NCBI GenBank assembly: GCA_029747015.1
Contig: JAKOGI010000422.1
Location: 472,001-536,000, forward strand
Reading direction: 5' to 3'
Source of the DNA: Carnegiea gigantea
Taxonomy: Eukaryota; Streptophyta; Magnoliopsida; Caryophyllales; Cactaceae
DNA length: 64,000 nucleotides
A model generated the notes under the pieces. It saw only the letters and a list, made by a program, of their open reading frames with translations. It searched no databases and was not told the origin of the DNA. Numbering within the stretch: the first letter of the stretch is position 1; each line of letters begins with the position of its first letter. A program made the position numbers and the translations under genes. This document shows positions 1 to 11,081 of the stretch, piece by piece.

Positions 1-969
1 TACTTCATTGCCTGGGGGCTCCGTCTCTTTGAAACTTTTTGTTCTCTCTCATGGTAACTTTTTATGTCCGATGGAGCAAAGTTATACATATTTGTGTGAA
101 GAAGAAAAGAATGGTGAAGAAAAGCTAGGTGTTTTGCATTTGGAATGGGTATTTGCAAGGAAAGAAATTTTTGGGGTTTATAAGAACAAAGTCATATCTT
201 TTACATGAGTTTTACCTATATTCTGACACTTCGTATAGGTGCAGTCATGTGCTAAACAGTGAATATACATTTAACCTTTTTGGATTTTGCAAGATGTTAG
301 GTGTGATTATTCATGAGTGTGAGGGTATGATATTTTTTGTATATGCAGTTGCCCTTTTCTACAGGGATGACCACCCTTTGTTGACCTTATAATATATTCT
401 GATTACTCAAGTCATCAGGGCGGACAAGAGGGTCGAGGACAATGTCCAAAGAGATTTTGCAATAATGAATTCTGCAGTGGCTCTACCTCTAGAATAAACA
501 GATATGGATGAGTTCTTCACTTCACCTATGCAAATGCAAAGATAAGGATAGTCAGTTATCAAGGCTCCAAATGTTATTCTTTATTATGGCTGAAAGGACG
601 ATGCACAGCCTCCCACAATATTATTTAGCTGCTCTATAAACCCGAGATCCCAACCTATGGTCACACAATCACATACGGTATTCCCTTCTTCACTTGAATC
701 ACAGGAGCATGAATATCACTCTCTCCCTTTCACGAAACAAGATTCCATTAAGCGTAAATAAAACACATTCATGGCCTATGTAGCCTCTTTCCAAGGTCAA
801 AAACCCATGCACCTTTTCAAAAACTAGGGATTCGTACGCTTTCGACAATGATACAACCAAGACAATCACGCTGATCACAGAATTAAAAACAGCAACAACG
901 CAGGTATATTCCAAACAATAATCATCAAATCAGCAACAAAATCAAACAAAACAAGAGATAGAAACTGAC
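1..969. other. Unassigned spacer or intron at left edge
   Basis: No gene can be supported here. On the minus strand this would be the first intron of the candidate gene whose exon ends at 970. On the plus strand a 28-codon open stretch (411-497) follows a splice-acceptor-like AAG and ends in TAA. It could be the last exon of a gene entering from the left, but I do not recognise the peptide. The remainder is AT-rich with no domain signature. Confidence 0.4.
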
Positions 970-1184
970 CCGGCATTATTCACGTCAGGGGAGTCCGAAT
1001 CACTGGAAAAAGACGAGAATGAAGAAGGAGAATCAGAATCAGAAGCCATAGACGCCATACACCGCCATCTGGAAAGAAATTCGAGCTTCCTATGATTCAA
1101 TCTGAAGTTGTAAGACTTGTAATTGTGCGAAATCGAGGGTTTTGTGGGATATGAAACTGCCAGAATCCGGCCTGAATAAAGCAT
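970..1184 (-). CDS. Candidate first exon of a plastid-targeted protein (partial)
   Basis: Reading from an ATG at 1184 on the minus strand gives 71 codons plus two bases before a good donor (GG|GTCAGT, cut after 970). The peptide is rich in Ser, Arg, Lys and Tyr with few acidic residues for the first 40 or so positions. It then turns Ser/Asp-rich (DSDSPSSFSSFSSDSDSP). That layout is what a chloroplast transit peptide and cleavage region look like. Upstream sequence (1190-1355) is CT/GA-rich, as in plant 5' leaders. No catalytic domain is present; the rest of the gene would lie beyond position 1. Function is unknown. An in-frame ATG further upstream (1355) is less likely, because it would place a long low-complexity leader in the protein. 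Confidence 0.4.
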
Positions 1185-1359
1185 TTTCGGATCGCCACTC
1201 TCACTCTCTCTCACTCTCCAGTGTTTCCCGGGTTTTTGCCGGAGCGGAAAACGGTGCTGAGTGGGTGGGTGTTTCCGTGTTTGTTTATGCTCGAGTTCGT
1301 GGATTAGTGAATTCGACCAAACAAAACTTGTCGTTTTGCTGGTGGGGGTGAGCACTCAT

Positions 1360-3165
1360 GACGTGACACGTATAGTGACTTTGTTGCTTGCGTTTGGGAT
1401 TGTCAGGTCAACCACGTTTTTGTGAGATGAGATTTCTAAAAATAAATGAGTTTTTTGGTCAAATTTTAAAAATACTCTTTAATTTTGAAGTAAGGTAAAT
1501 ATCTTTTGATTTATTTAAATAATTTTTTAATATTTACAGTAATTAGTTACATATTTTTACTTAAATGATGTGGAAAAATTTGGAAGAAAAAGAAAAGCCA
1601 CGTAAGTACATTGTTTTTTTATATGACACATAAGTGTATTATTGTATATATAAAAAAAATACAAATTGATAGAAAAAAATTATATATATTACTTTGTCTT
1701 GAGCGAAACTTTCTGATGATTTTTTTAGGAAAATAATAATCTTACATTAACTCATAGGTTATCTAACTATCTATAATTAATACCAAATTGACTACCTCAT
1801 AATCATTTATCATAAGGATCTTATCCAAAAATTTACAGATTTTAATTTACAAAATATTTTACTATTTATAAAACATTTTACTATATTGTAAAATACATAA
1901 ATTTATACTTTTGTAATTCACCTGCATATTCAAGTAGGCATTTTCATTAGTTTTTGTTTCTTTGGTCCATTTTAACAAGTTCATGCTCTGATACTTGAAT
2001 TAAGAAACATGATTACCATAACACTCTTTATTTCTCTTTTTCGCGATGTAATTATTTCCAAAAGTTTGTTTAGATAAATTAAATTTTGGCTCCATCATTT
2101 TTGTGGATTAAGTTTGAGAAAATGTTTGGCATTTAATAAATTAAATTATTGTGAGATGCTCTAATGTGACATTTGATTATAGGTCATCATCCGATAAGTT
2201 TTGAGTTAATGCAAAATTATTATTTTCTAAAAAAATTATGGGATTGTTTTAACTAACATGCATGAAGTAATTAGATTATGCAATTTTTCTAATGAATTAC
2301 ATTATTTATATATGTAACAATGTGCTAATGTGGCATTCATTTTTTTCATAATCTTGCCATATCATTTAGGCAAACACATGTCATAAATTAATGTAGATAA
2401 ATAATATAAGTCAAAGGATAGTCATCGCACTTTTAATGTTGAGGGGCATTTTCTTACATTGACCAAAAGTTCAGGGTTGTTTTATTTTTAGAGTTTCGTT
2501 TTTATGATGTTTTGCTATGAAATATTTTATTAAAACCTTTGCATCTCATTTGAAATTTATATTAGGATTCCCATTTTGAAGAAAAAAAAAGGAAAACTAA
2601 ATAAAAATGCCATTATTTGAGATAATTGAAAATTTTATGAGAATTAAATGACACAAATAGTTCATCTATCTCTCTTAATTAAATATCGTTAATTGATACT
2701 ATAGCATATATATAAGTACACAACCAACATTTGAGTGAAGGCTTTTGAAGGCAACCTAATGTAGGTAAAACTTATGGCACATTATTCATGCTTCTGTTTT
2801 CCTAAGTGTATTAAAATCGATTTTGTTACATATAGATAAAGTTGTTTATACCCAAGTCTCCCAAACCCCGTAAAACCAAGACTCACAATGTTATTACTGT
2901 TTTTGTTTACGATTTTATGCTCCTCTTTCTACAAGTTTTGTATATAAAGACATTATTAATAGTTGAAAATATATGATGAAGTAAAAATATTTATATTAAT
3001 ACAATATATACTAATAATGATTAAAAAGTAAATATATGATTAGATTTCAAATGATTTTAACATTGGTCATGCGGATTGTCACAAGTTACATTGGGTTCAA
3101 AATGGTATTATTTTATTTTTAACCCCCCCTCCCCAAAAAAAAACTCTTGATCAAGAGCTATCTTC
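1360..3165. other. AT-rich intergenic spacer
   Basis: About 1.8 kb of AT-rich DNA with many stops in all frames. I see no gene, no long repeat and no convincing terminal repeats. Short poly-T and poly-A runs are scattered throughout. Confidence 0.6.
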
Positions 3166-3229
3166 TGTAAAAGAAGTTCTACGACCCTATTTTATTTCGC
3201 ATTTTTGAGGATTTAGCTAAAAGCGTACA

Positions 3230-3325
3230 TCTCCTTACAGCTTCTTACATCTCCTTACAACTCCTTACATCCTTAACATAATCCTTATATCTTCTTACAT
3301 CTCCTTACATCTTCTTACATCGCAT
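3230..3325 (+). repeat. Left 10-bp-period CTTACATCTC repeat cluster
   Basis: Roughly nine degenerate copies of CTCCTTACAT or CTTCTTACAT follow one another at about 10-bp spacing. The same motif returns at 4255-4412. Confidence 0.7.
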
Positions 3326-4254
3326 ATAAATTTTCTATAATATTCATTTGTTTTAATTACAGAAATATGTATATTTTTTTAATTATACTACCAATATACA
3401 AAATTTGTAAATATCTTATGAACACAACATTTATATAAACATAAAAACATAATATAACGACGTAAATTATATTTGAGTTTTAATTTAATGCTGTGCATTA
3501 ATACTTTAGTAAAAATAGGATATTTTTTTGTTCATCTAATATAACGACATGAATTATATGACAAAGTAAATTATATTTGAGTTCAGCTGGGATAAAGGTG
3601 GGTGGGTTTCTTTAGGAAAAGTAGAAAGTAGCTAGGCAAAAGTAATGCTAGGCATTAATACTTCTACAGCCTCCTGCCTGCCCATTTAAGTTCTCATCTT
3701 TTGTTTTATTTTATTTTTTTTGTATTTTGGAAGGTAATTTTCAATTTTTGTTTGTTTAATATGATAATACAATTTTCATATTTTAAGCATTGTTGAATAA
3801 TGTTTTAAGAGTTTATTTATAAAATTTCTTGGTAACAATATTGGCCATATATTTACATTTAAAATTGTTTACTTGAAATAGGATTTTATTTTAAGAGTTG
3901 TATTCAATTTTATCAAAAACATTTGTTTTTTTGGGCATACTTTGCTTATTGGATCAAACTAATGTAAATATAAAAAATCACCTCAAGTATACCAAATCTT
4001 ATTGACAAAATTTATGGAGTTTAATATATTTTATTATTGTGTAATTAACTTAGTTAATGGTTTATTTTCAATAAGTTTATTATTTTAATATTATTATTTC
4101 TCATCCAAAACGTTCATTGTAAAACAACATATTTCGTTTCAATTATATTAACAAATATTTTGTTTACTGATGGTATCGAATTTTAGTCCTAAATATGACT
4201 GACATATCATAATTGTCATAAATTATACTATACAACTCTTCAATAATTCAACAC

Positions 4255-4412
4255 TCCTTACATCTATCCTTACAACTCCTTACATCTTCTTGCAGTTTCT
4301 TACATCTTCTTGCAACTCATTACATATTCTTGCAACTCATTACATCTCCTTACATCTCCTTCCAACTCCTTACCTCCTTACAGTTTCTTACGACTCCTTA
4401 CATTTTCTTATA
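4255..4412 (+). repeat. Right 10-bp-period CTTACATCTC repeat cluster
   Basis: About fifteen degenerate copies of the 3230-3325 motif, with variants CTTGCAACTC and CTTACAACTC, in the same orientation as the left cluster. Confidence 0.7.
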
Positions 4413-4465
4413 GCTTATAGCTATATCTTATCGCGAAATAGAACAAGTCCTAAGACTCCCTAGGC

Positions 4466-4619
4466 TTGCAAATTTTATCCCAAGAGACCTCCTGGCCTAC
4501 AAATGTGGCTGAAGTTAAAGCTGCACTCTTTGGCGTCCAATTGGCAAGAATTTTTCATCTCCAGAAGATTATCATTGAGTATGATTGTCTAGCACCAATT
4601 CAAAGGATAAATAAGTCTC

Positions 4620-4655
<36 letters not shown>

Positions 4656-4912
4656 GTGATTTTGATTTGATTCTTGATGAACTTTTTTCGTTGCTAGCAA
4701 CTCTCAGTTTTGTAATTTGTGTCAAGTTTCATGTTAAAAGCAACAAGAATGCAGTTGTCCCATCACTTGACAAGGATTATACCTTTACGGTCTGAGCAAG
4801 TTTGACTAAAGATTTGTCTAAGCCCCTTTCGAGTTATGTACTAATGGATGTTTTATCAATAACCTGATTAGCCTACTTTCCCTCCCAATAAAAATAAAAA
4901 CAAAAATAAAAG
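4466..4912 (+). pseudogene. LINE-type RNase H fragment (3' end)
   Basis: The translation reads like the C-terminal RNase H domain common at the 3' end of plant L1-type LINEs and in related RVT_3 proteins. AEVKAALFGVQLA matches the conserved AE-x-x-A-x-x-x-G-x-x-L-A helix and is followed by an IIIEYDCL strand. After the microsatellite comes KFHVKSNKNAVVPSLDKD, corresponding to the usual R-x-x-N-x-x-A-D/H-x-L-A segment. A (TTA)n run at 4617-4655 sits inside the domain and adds an isoleucine stretch. After a stop at 4793-4795 the tail drifts, and an A-rich tract at 4888-4912 could be the LINE poly(A). No upstream endonuclease or RT is seen, so this is a 5'-truncated relic. Confidence 0.6.
4617..4655. 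repeat. (TTA)n microsatellite
   Basis: Thirteen or so uninterrupted TTA units lie inside the LINE RNase H relic. They stay in frame and code for isoleucine. Confidence 0.9.
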
Positions 4913-5419
4913 GTGTCATCACCATTTCCGATCTCATATGCTCCTTCATATGTATCACAGACTGCATAGTATAAGCCTCAAACACCTCCCAGCCCACCCC
5001 TAGCTACTGCTTACGTCACACGCCGTTTATGCAAGTACACCAAATGACCTCCAGATCTGAACGAGACTAAATTTGTTAGGTACAGTTTTTCACTCTTCAA
5101 TGAGCAAATCAAGGGACATTTGCAGTAACTGCATGCTCAACAAACATTAGACATCCCTCCCCCAGCCCCCTTTTCAGTTCACCAATCTTAGCTCAAAAAC
5201 TCGAAGGGGGAGCCAAGTGCACAATGGACTTATGGACACTGTCAAAGTTCACTTGCCAAATAGAATGATAGGGAACGCTTTGAGATGCATGCATGTAATG
5301 GAGGTACGTTGCAATTACAATATTTGCAACCGATTGTTATTATTACATAATAGGCTTGAGATTGAAGATATAAGGCAGCTAGGACTTTAACCTTTAACCT
5401 GCCGGGGTTCATTATTTAA

Positions 5420-5574
5420 TCATAGCTTGCCTCTAGGAAGCCCAACAGGTGCACTTCTTGCTCTTTTCTCAACCACCCGAGAAAGTTGCTTCACTTCGTC
5501 CTTAGGCACATGGCGTGGCCGGCTCAGCCAGAGTCCGCCATCTACTGGCAGTGTTGCTCCATTGATGTATTTAC
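5420..5574 (-). CDS. Reductase exon 5 (residues 247-297, stop)
   Basis: Begins after acceptor CTTTCCAG at 5575 and completes the split glycine codon, giving [16 protein letters not shown]. This is the standard last strand and loop of SDR proteins. The tail ([17 protein letters not shown]) is the family's C-terminal extension. The last three residues are GKL where the family normally ends in SKL, so the PTS1 signal looks weakened. TGA lies at 5420-5422. Confidence 0.88.
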
Positions 5575-8500
5575 CTGGAAAGATGAAAATGTTATGTCAA
5601 TTTTTGTGTTATTCTGTGTTTTGGGAGGCACATACAACGCTTTGATGCAGAATGCCAAAGCCCAAACAATAATGATGCTAGCTGCTAACACGATCGATCA
5701 TCATAAGGGGTGATTTTTCTAAAGAAAAATAATGAATCAACAAGAAAACCAATAAATCATTCAATTGCTGTCCTAATTTCTCACAAGTCACAATTTCTTT
5801 TTGTTTTTCTGGAGGAGAGGGTGGGGAAAGGAGGGTATTTCCATGTACAGAAACCCAACATGAATATTGCAGAGAAGTTATTCCAATCAGAACCTGAATC
5901 TGAATCGCATGACAGTATCGTTAATCGCTCCACAAGAAAGAAACGAAACACCACGTAATTAGACGTCTTGTTATAGTCCACTATTAATCCCAAAGTTGTA
6001 GAAGCTGCTTTTTTCCAAATGCATTTTAAGTGTTCACGTTTATTAAAGCCTGAAAAACTGATTATAAAGGCTAACTCAATGAAACATTCCAAGTTGCGAA
6101 ATGCCAACAATGAGACTTTTACTGGAGAGTAGAAGAGGGAAATGCTCTGTGAGAAAGGTGATCACAACTAAATAAGGGTGGTGGAGCAAGAAGAGTCCGA
6201 ATGCCCATGAGGTAGGATGCTGGAAATCTTAGTGGGTTTGGAGTATCTTCAGAACCTTGGTGTATTTTGCGGTCGAATGGATCTAGGGTATTGTTTTGGC
6301 ATGATGTTTACTATGGGGACCAGTGCTAAACCCATGTTTCACATGGATTGGTATAGTTTTCTACTTCAACAAATTTCTATCTTTTTTTGTTTTTTGAGTC
6401 GCAACAAATTTCTATCTAATAAGCCAATACGTAGGTAATAATTAATTTATTACATAATAAACATATTATCGGGCAAAATCCTTATTGTCATCTACCAAAA
6501 TAAATTAACTATTTGATAAATAATATTCTAAATGTCCAATATAATTTGAAGTCAACAATTAAAGTATATAAAGTTAATCTAGTCATCAATGCTCCTTTGT
6601 CCACAAATTGTGAAATATAATTTCTCGAATCCATCACTAACTTGCCCTATCACCCCCTAATAATAATTACACCGCCTTTCCTTTTAAAAGGGCAAAAAAG
6701 TATTGCAATTAATTAAGGTTAACATAATGAAATTAACAGATACATAATAAGTTAAATGAAGAACCCCAAGTTATATCTATCAGTTACAAAAGTTTGATTC
6801 AAAGAAATTTAAAATATCATTAATCAAATATACTTCCCTACGGAGATATGAAAAGTATCAAATCGTTAAGGAAAATTGGAGAGCTGATAGCCATTTTATT
6901 TATTCTTAATTAATATTAAGACTACAACCAAAACCTGATTTTCTTTTTTTTATTAAGTTGGCGAACTAAAATATTCATAAAATATATACTAATGAAACTA
7001 TAATAAAATTATTTTACTTTAAATCATAATTTTTCAAAATGACATTTCTAATATTATTGATCTATGATTTTATATTATACTTATAATATTAAAATTATGA
7101 ATATAAAATTCACACAAGTGTTAAAAAGATAATAACACTTAATTTTTAAAAAAAAAAGAAAAGAAAACATGAAACACAAAATTGAAGACTTAGTAACTTT
7201 CTCAATACAAAGTGAAACCTATGAGTTGAACGCCTACATTAATTTGACCTAATTACTCTCGCTAATAGAGATTAAAATAAATAATTTAGAAAAGAAAAAA
7301 GAAAATAATATTCACATCTAATGAGTGATTACCAAGTCTCCAACCAAGGTGTAATCACCCAATTTTGAGTATAGTAACATAGATTGTTCTCTTAAGACTC
7401 AATTTCATGATTTTTTTAGTAATGGCTTGCTTCAAAAAGGCAACGGTTCATGAAAAAGCAATTTCTTGGGATGGGGACCAAAGCCACTACAACTTATGTC
7501 TCATAAGAAGCCCTAATGACGGGAAAGAAAGCATTTGCAATCTCCTTGCGCTACGTGCGGATAAGAATATTTTGCCTCAAGGCATTGATGAGACTATTTG
7601 GCCTCATCACTCTAAGGGATCCTTCACCATCAAGAGTTTTTGGAAAACTTTTCATGGGCAAGTCGTTCTGATGCAATATCTCTTAAGCACTAAGCAATTT
7701 TATGGCAATGTATATTCGAGGAAGCATAAGAGATATCCGAACTGGGGGATTTTTTTTAGGATAATAATCTTAGTCTTATGTTATTTCCTAACCTATTTTA
7801 GCTTTTCGTTATCTTCTAAAATATTTTCTAATCTTTTTTTCAGTTGTAATGTGATAGGGTATTACAGAAAATAAAAGTTTAGAAATTTAGAAATTATTTT
7901 TTAATAGTAGAATATATTTTCATTATCTTTTTTAGCAAGGACCAATATCTTTTTTATTACATTATCTCTTAGTTTCCTAATATTTAGATCCTTTTTCTAT
8001 TTAAACTCCCAATTCTGCATTAGAAGGATAGACTTGAATGGATTGAAATGTTTGAGAATTCTTGTGTGAATTTTTCCGGTGTAGGAATTGCTCTTAGAAC
8101 GCCTACACAATTGCTTCCCTATGTAGGAATTGCTCTTAGAGCGTCCTACATCAATTGGGTATCACAGCTCATGATTTTTGGCACTGCCTTAGTGTTTTCC
8201 TTTTTTTTCCACTCATTGTTGTAACGCCCTCAACTACTGATTCCTGATTACTCTAACTTAATCAGTTATTTACTCATGATTTGCAGCGGAAGTCTTTTGA
8301 TTGGAGGCATTATCGCCATTTCATGACGGAACAAGGCTACCTGAAATTACCTGAAATACCTGTAACACTGTGAGTGCTTAGCTAGTTAGCGTTCAGCAAG
8401 ATTGTAACTCTCGCTCATTCTTGCAACTTGCTGGCTTGCCGGGAGGGAAACTATTCACTGATCCCTTACCTAAAACAAAACACCAAAAACGTTCAAAATA

Positions 8501-10992
8501 TGAGCCGAAGCTCAGCACGTACATCCGTATGCAGTAAAATAGACTTGGAGTTTAAATAATTGGGCGCCCGCATTTCAAAACATTTTGTTTGCAAACAAGA
8601 GAGAGAGAATGTATGAGTAAAACTGATTTGTCGGTTATTATCTGAAAGTGGACCCCTGTTGACGTCTGCAGCGATCTTGAGATAGGTGCACACCTCCCAG
8701 GCCGATCGGAAAGCCTGAGTTGCAGCCGCGCGGGTAAATTGAAGGGCATAAGCCCTGATGAATGATAATTGGTGGGGCTCCTTGCTTAGGTGACAAAATT
8801 TGCATAAACTGATTCATTATATGTTATATTGATTTTGCATATTTTGAGAAGTATGTGAGTTTTCGAAGAGCACTGACAATGTATGTACCTGGTCTTTGAG
8901 AATTTCTCTCCATTTAATTGAAAATCGTTTACTGGCAGCTTGAAGCGACAGATGTGGCCTCACTTCTGCTCCAAATATGTAATTTTCTTGATTAGTACAA
9001 GATTAAGAAATTTTATCACATTTATTAACTTAATGAATAATTTAAATTCTCTCGACTTCTCTTTTTATTATTAGCGAAACAATTAATTTTAACTTAGTTT
9101 GGTTTCATTTTATTTTTGTTTTTGTTTCTGTCCTTCGCACGGCTAACGATCTTTCCATACATGTTATGGTACCATCCAAATTATCATTGTACGCTTGTTA
9201 ACAATGTTATTTTCTTGCACTTATTAAAACTAGCGACATTATTAATCATTATTATTACCATTATTATGGTTAGAATTGTGATTATTTTTTTAATAATTGT
9301 TATTAACAATATTATTACGATTATTGCTTTTCTCTTTAACGAGTCCTCATTAGCCATTAAACTTTGGATTACGATACGACTTAAGGCGACGTCTTGAACC
9401 CAGTTCCCGATTCAAGTCAAGTCCTAATCATACAATTGTTCACTAGTAAGATAAAACAACATAGGCATATTATATTCGTAGCTCCGAATCCACAAAACTA
9501 TTTACTCCCTTCCCCCTTCTTCCTTACTTGACAACTAGTCATGCCATATACTTATATAATAACCTCATACGCATACATATGTATATATCCCTTTCTTTTA
9601 TCCAAGTATTGCACAAGGCTCACTTAACATCCTTAAAGCAATCCGATTAAGTTTAAGATTCACTCAACATCTAATCATAAGTCACCAACTTATGACAATA
9701 ATACACACACCCACAACATTTCTTTTAACTTTTAAGATTGCTATATCACCGTCTTTTCGTTTAATTATGCTCAATACTTAGGTAAACGTTAATGAAGCAA
9801 CCCAAATTTTTAAGTTTAACTTCATCGAATCATCAAAACACATAATTAGGCTTGAGTTTTGTCCAAGCACCTAACCCCAAAATTCACATGCTCATGGTCA
9901 ATTACCCATATATAAATATCATACAACTCTCCTTAATTTCACTACATGCCCAATTAGCATCACTTAAACCTACTAACTTAACACTCCACCAAAAGTTTAT
10001 ACTCTTATTCAAAATATAACCCTTAAATCCTAAACTACCATACTTATGGTCACAACACAAAGACACTATACACATACGTGACCCCTTTTTTTCCCCACAT
10101 CATTAGAATTCATCCAAAATTATAAAATCATAACATTAAATGTGAATTTCAATCAAGTATCTAATATAACTTCCATGCCCATGGTATCACCCCCAATATC
10201 CAATCATGTTTTTATCTCATCATTTTCACTCAAGTATTCAATAAACTCAATCTAAACATCATTAGAACAATATAAACAAGAGAAATTTTACACTCAAACA
10301 TCCAACCTCCATCACGATGTTCATCCCCAACCCCCAACACCAAGCACTCCAACACCATCAACACATCAAATAAACCAAAAAAATTACAAATTAATACTCC
10401 CAAACTAAATACATCATCATCCAATCCCAAAACTACAACCATTAACAAGTGAAACACAAATTCATGGAGGGTTAGGGTTTCACCTTCATTAAGCAAGAGG
10501 GCAAGACGATGGAGCAAGAAACGGGTTGAAGGCTGGCGGTTGGCCGATGCCTGGGCGACGACCGGTTGATCGGAACGGCGGGTAGCGATCGGCGACATCC
10601 GTCTGCAACGAACAGGGGAAGGCGGATGGTGGAGAAGAACAGAGTAAAGGGCAGGGGACTTGGGGGGGGGTACGGGTTTTTGGGTTTTTGGGGGGTACGA
10701 GATGGGTAAAATAAGGGAGAGGGTTTGGGGTTTCGTTTTTTGTTTTTTTGTTTATTTGATTTGGGTTATTTGTTTTAATTAATTGTTCTTCCTTTTTCTT
10801 TTTACCCTTTAATATCCTCACCATTTCATTTGCATTTTTTTTTTCATTACATATATACATATATAGATAATTGGGTTAATATTTTTGGTTGAAATTGATA
10901 AATGAAATTGTATATCTTATAGGTGTAAAATTTGGGTGAAGTATTTTCATTTTTGGAGTAATGTCTTACTCTTTTTATATACATAACCTACC

Positions 10993-11023
<31 letters not shown>

Positions 11024-11043
11024 GTTGTTACTATATTTGTTCG

Positions 11044-11081
<38 letters not shown>

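Larger units (their letters stand above)
3170..4462. mobile_element. Candidate non-autonomous DNA element with subterminal 10-bp repeats
   Basis: The two edges are weakly inverted. The left edge (3190-3228) contains TTATTTCGCAT and then TTAGCTAAAAGC. The reverse complement of the right edge (4410-4455) contains CTATTTCGCGA and then ATAGCTATAAGC. Just inside each edge is a cluster of a motif repeated about every 10 bp (CTCCTTACAT / CTTCTTACAT): 3230-3325 on the left and 4255-4412 on the right. The centre is AT-rich and non-coding. Paired clusters inside inverted edges suggest a non-autonomous DNA transposon. However, both clusters have the same orientation, so simple tandem expansion is an alternative. 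No target duplication was identified. Confidence 0.35.

Noticed and set aside
8..208. 66-codon open frame at the left edge
   Set aside because: No domain, unusual composition, overlaps another frame equally open. It is as likely to be chance.
411..497. 28-codon stretch after an acceptor-like AAG ending in TAA
   Set aside because: Could be a last exon of a plus-strand gene, but it is too short, unrecognised and with no visible upstream exon. Mentioned only in the spacer entry.
9116..9397. 93-codon hydrophobic frame
   Set aside because: Isoleucine runs come from ATT-rich DNA inside the solo LTR; no membrane-protein family pattern.
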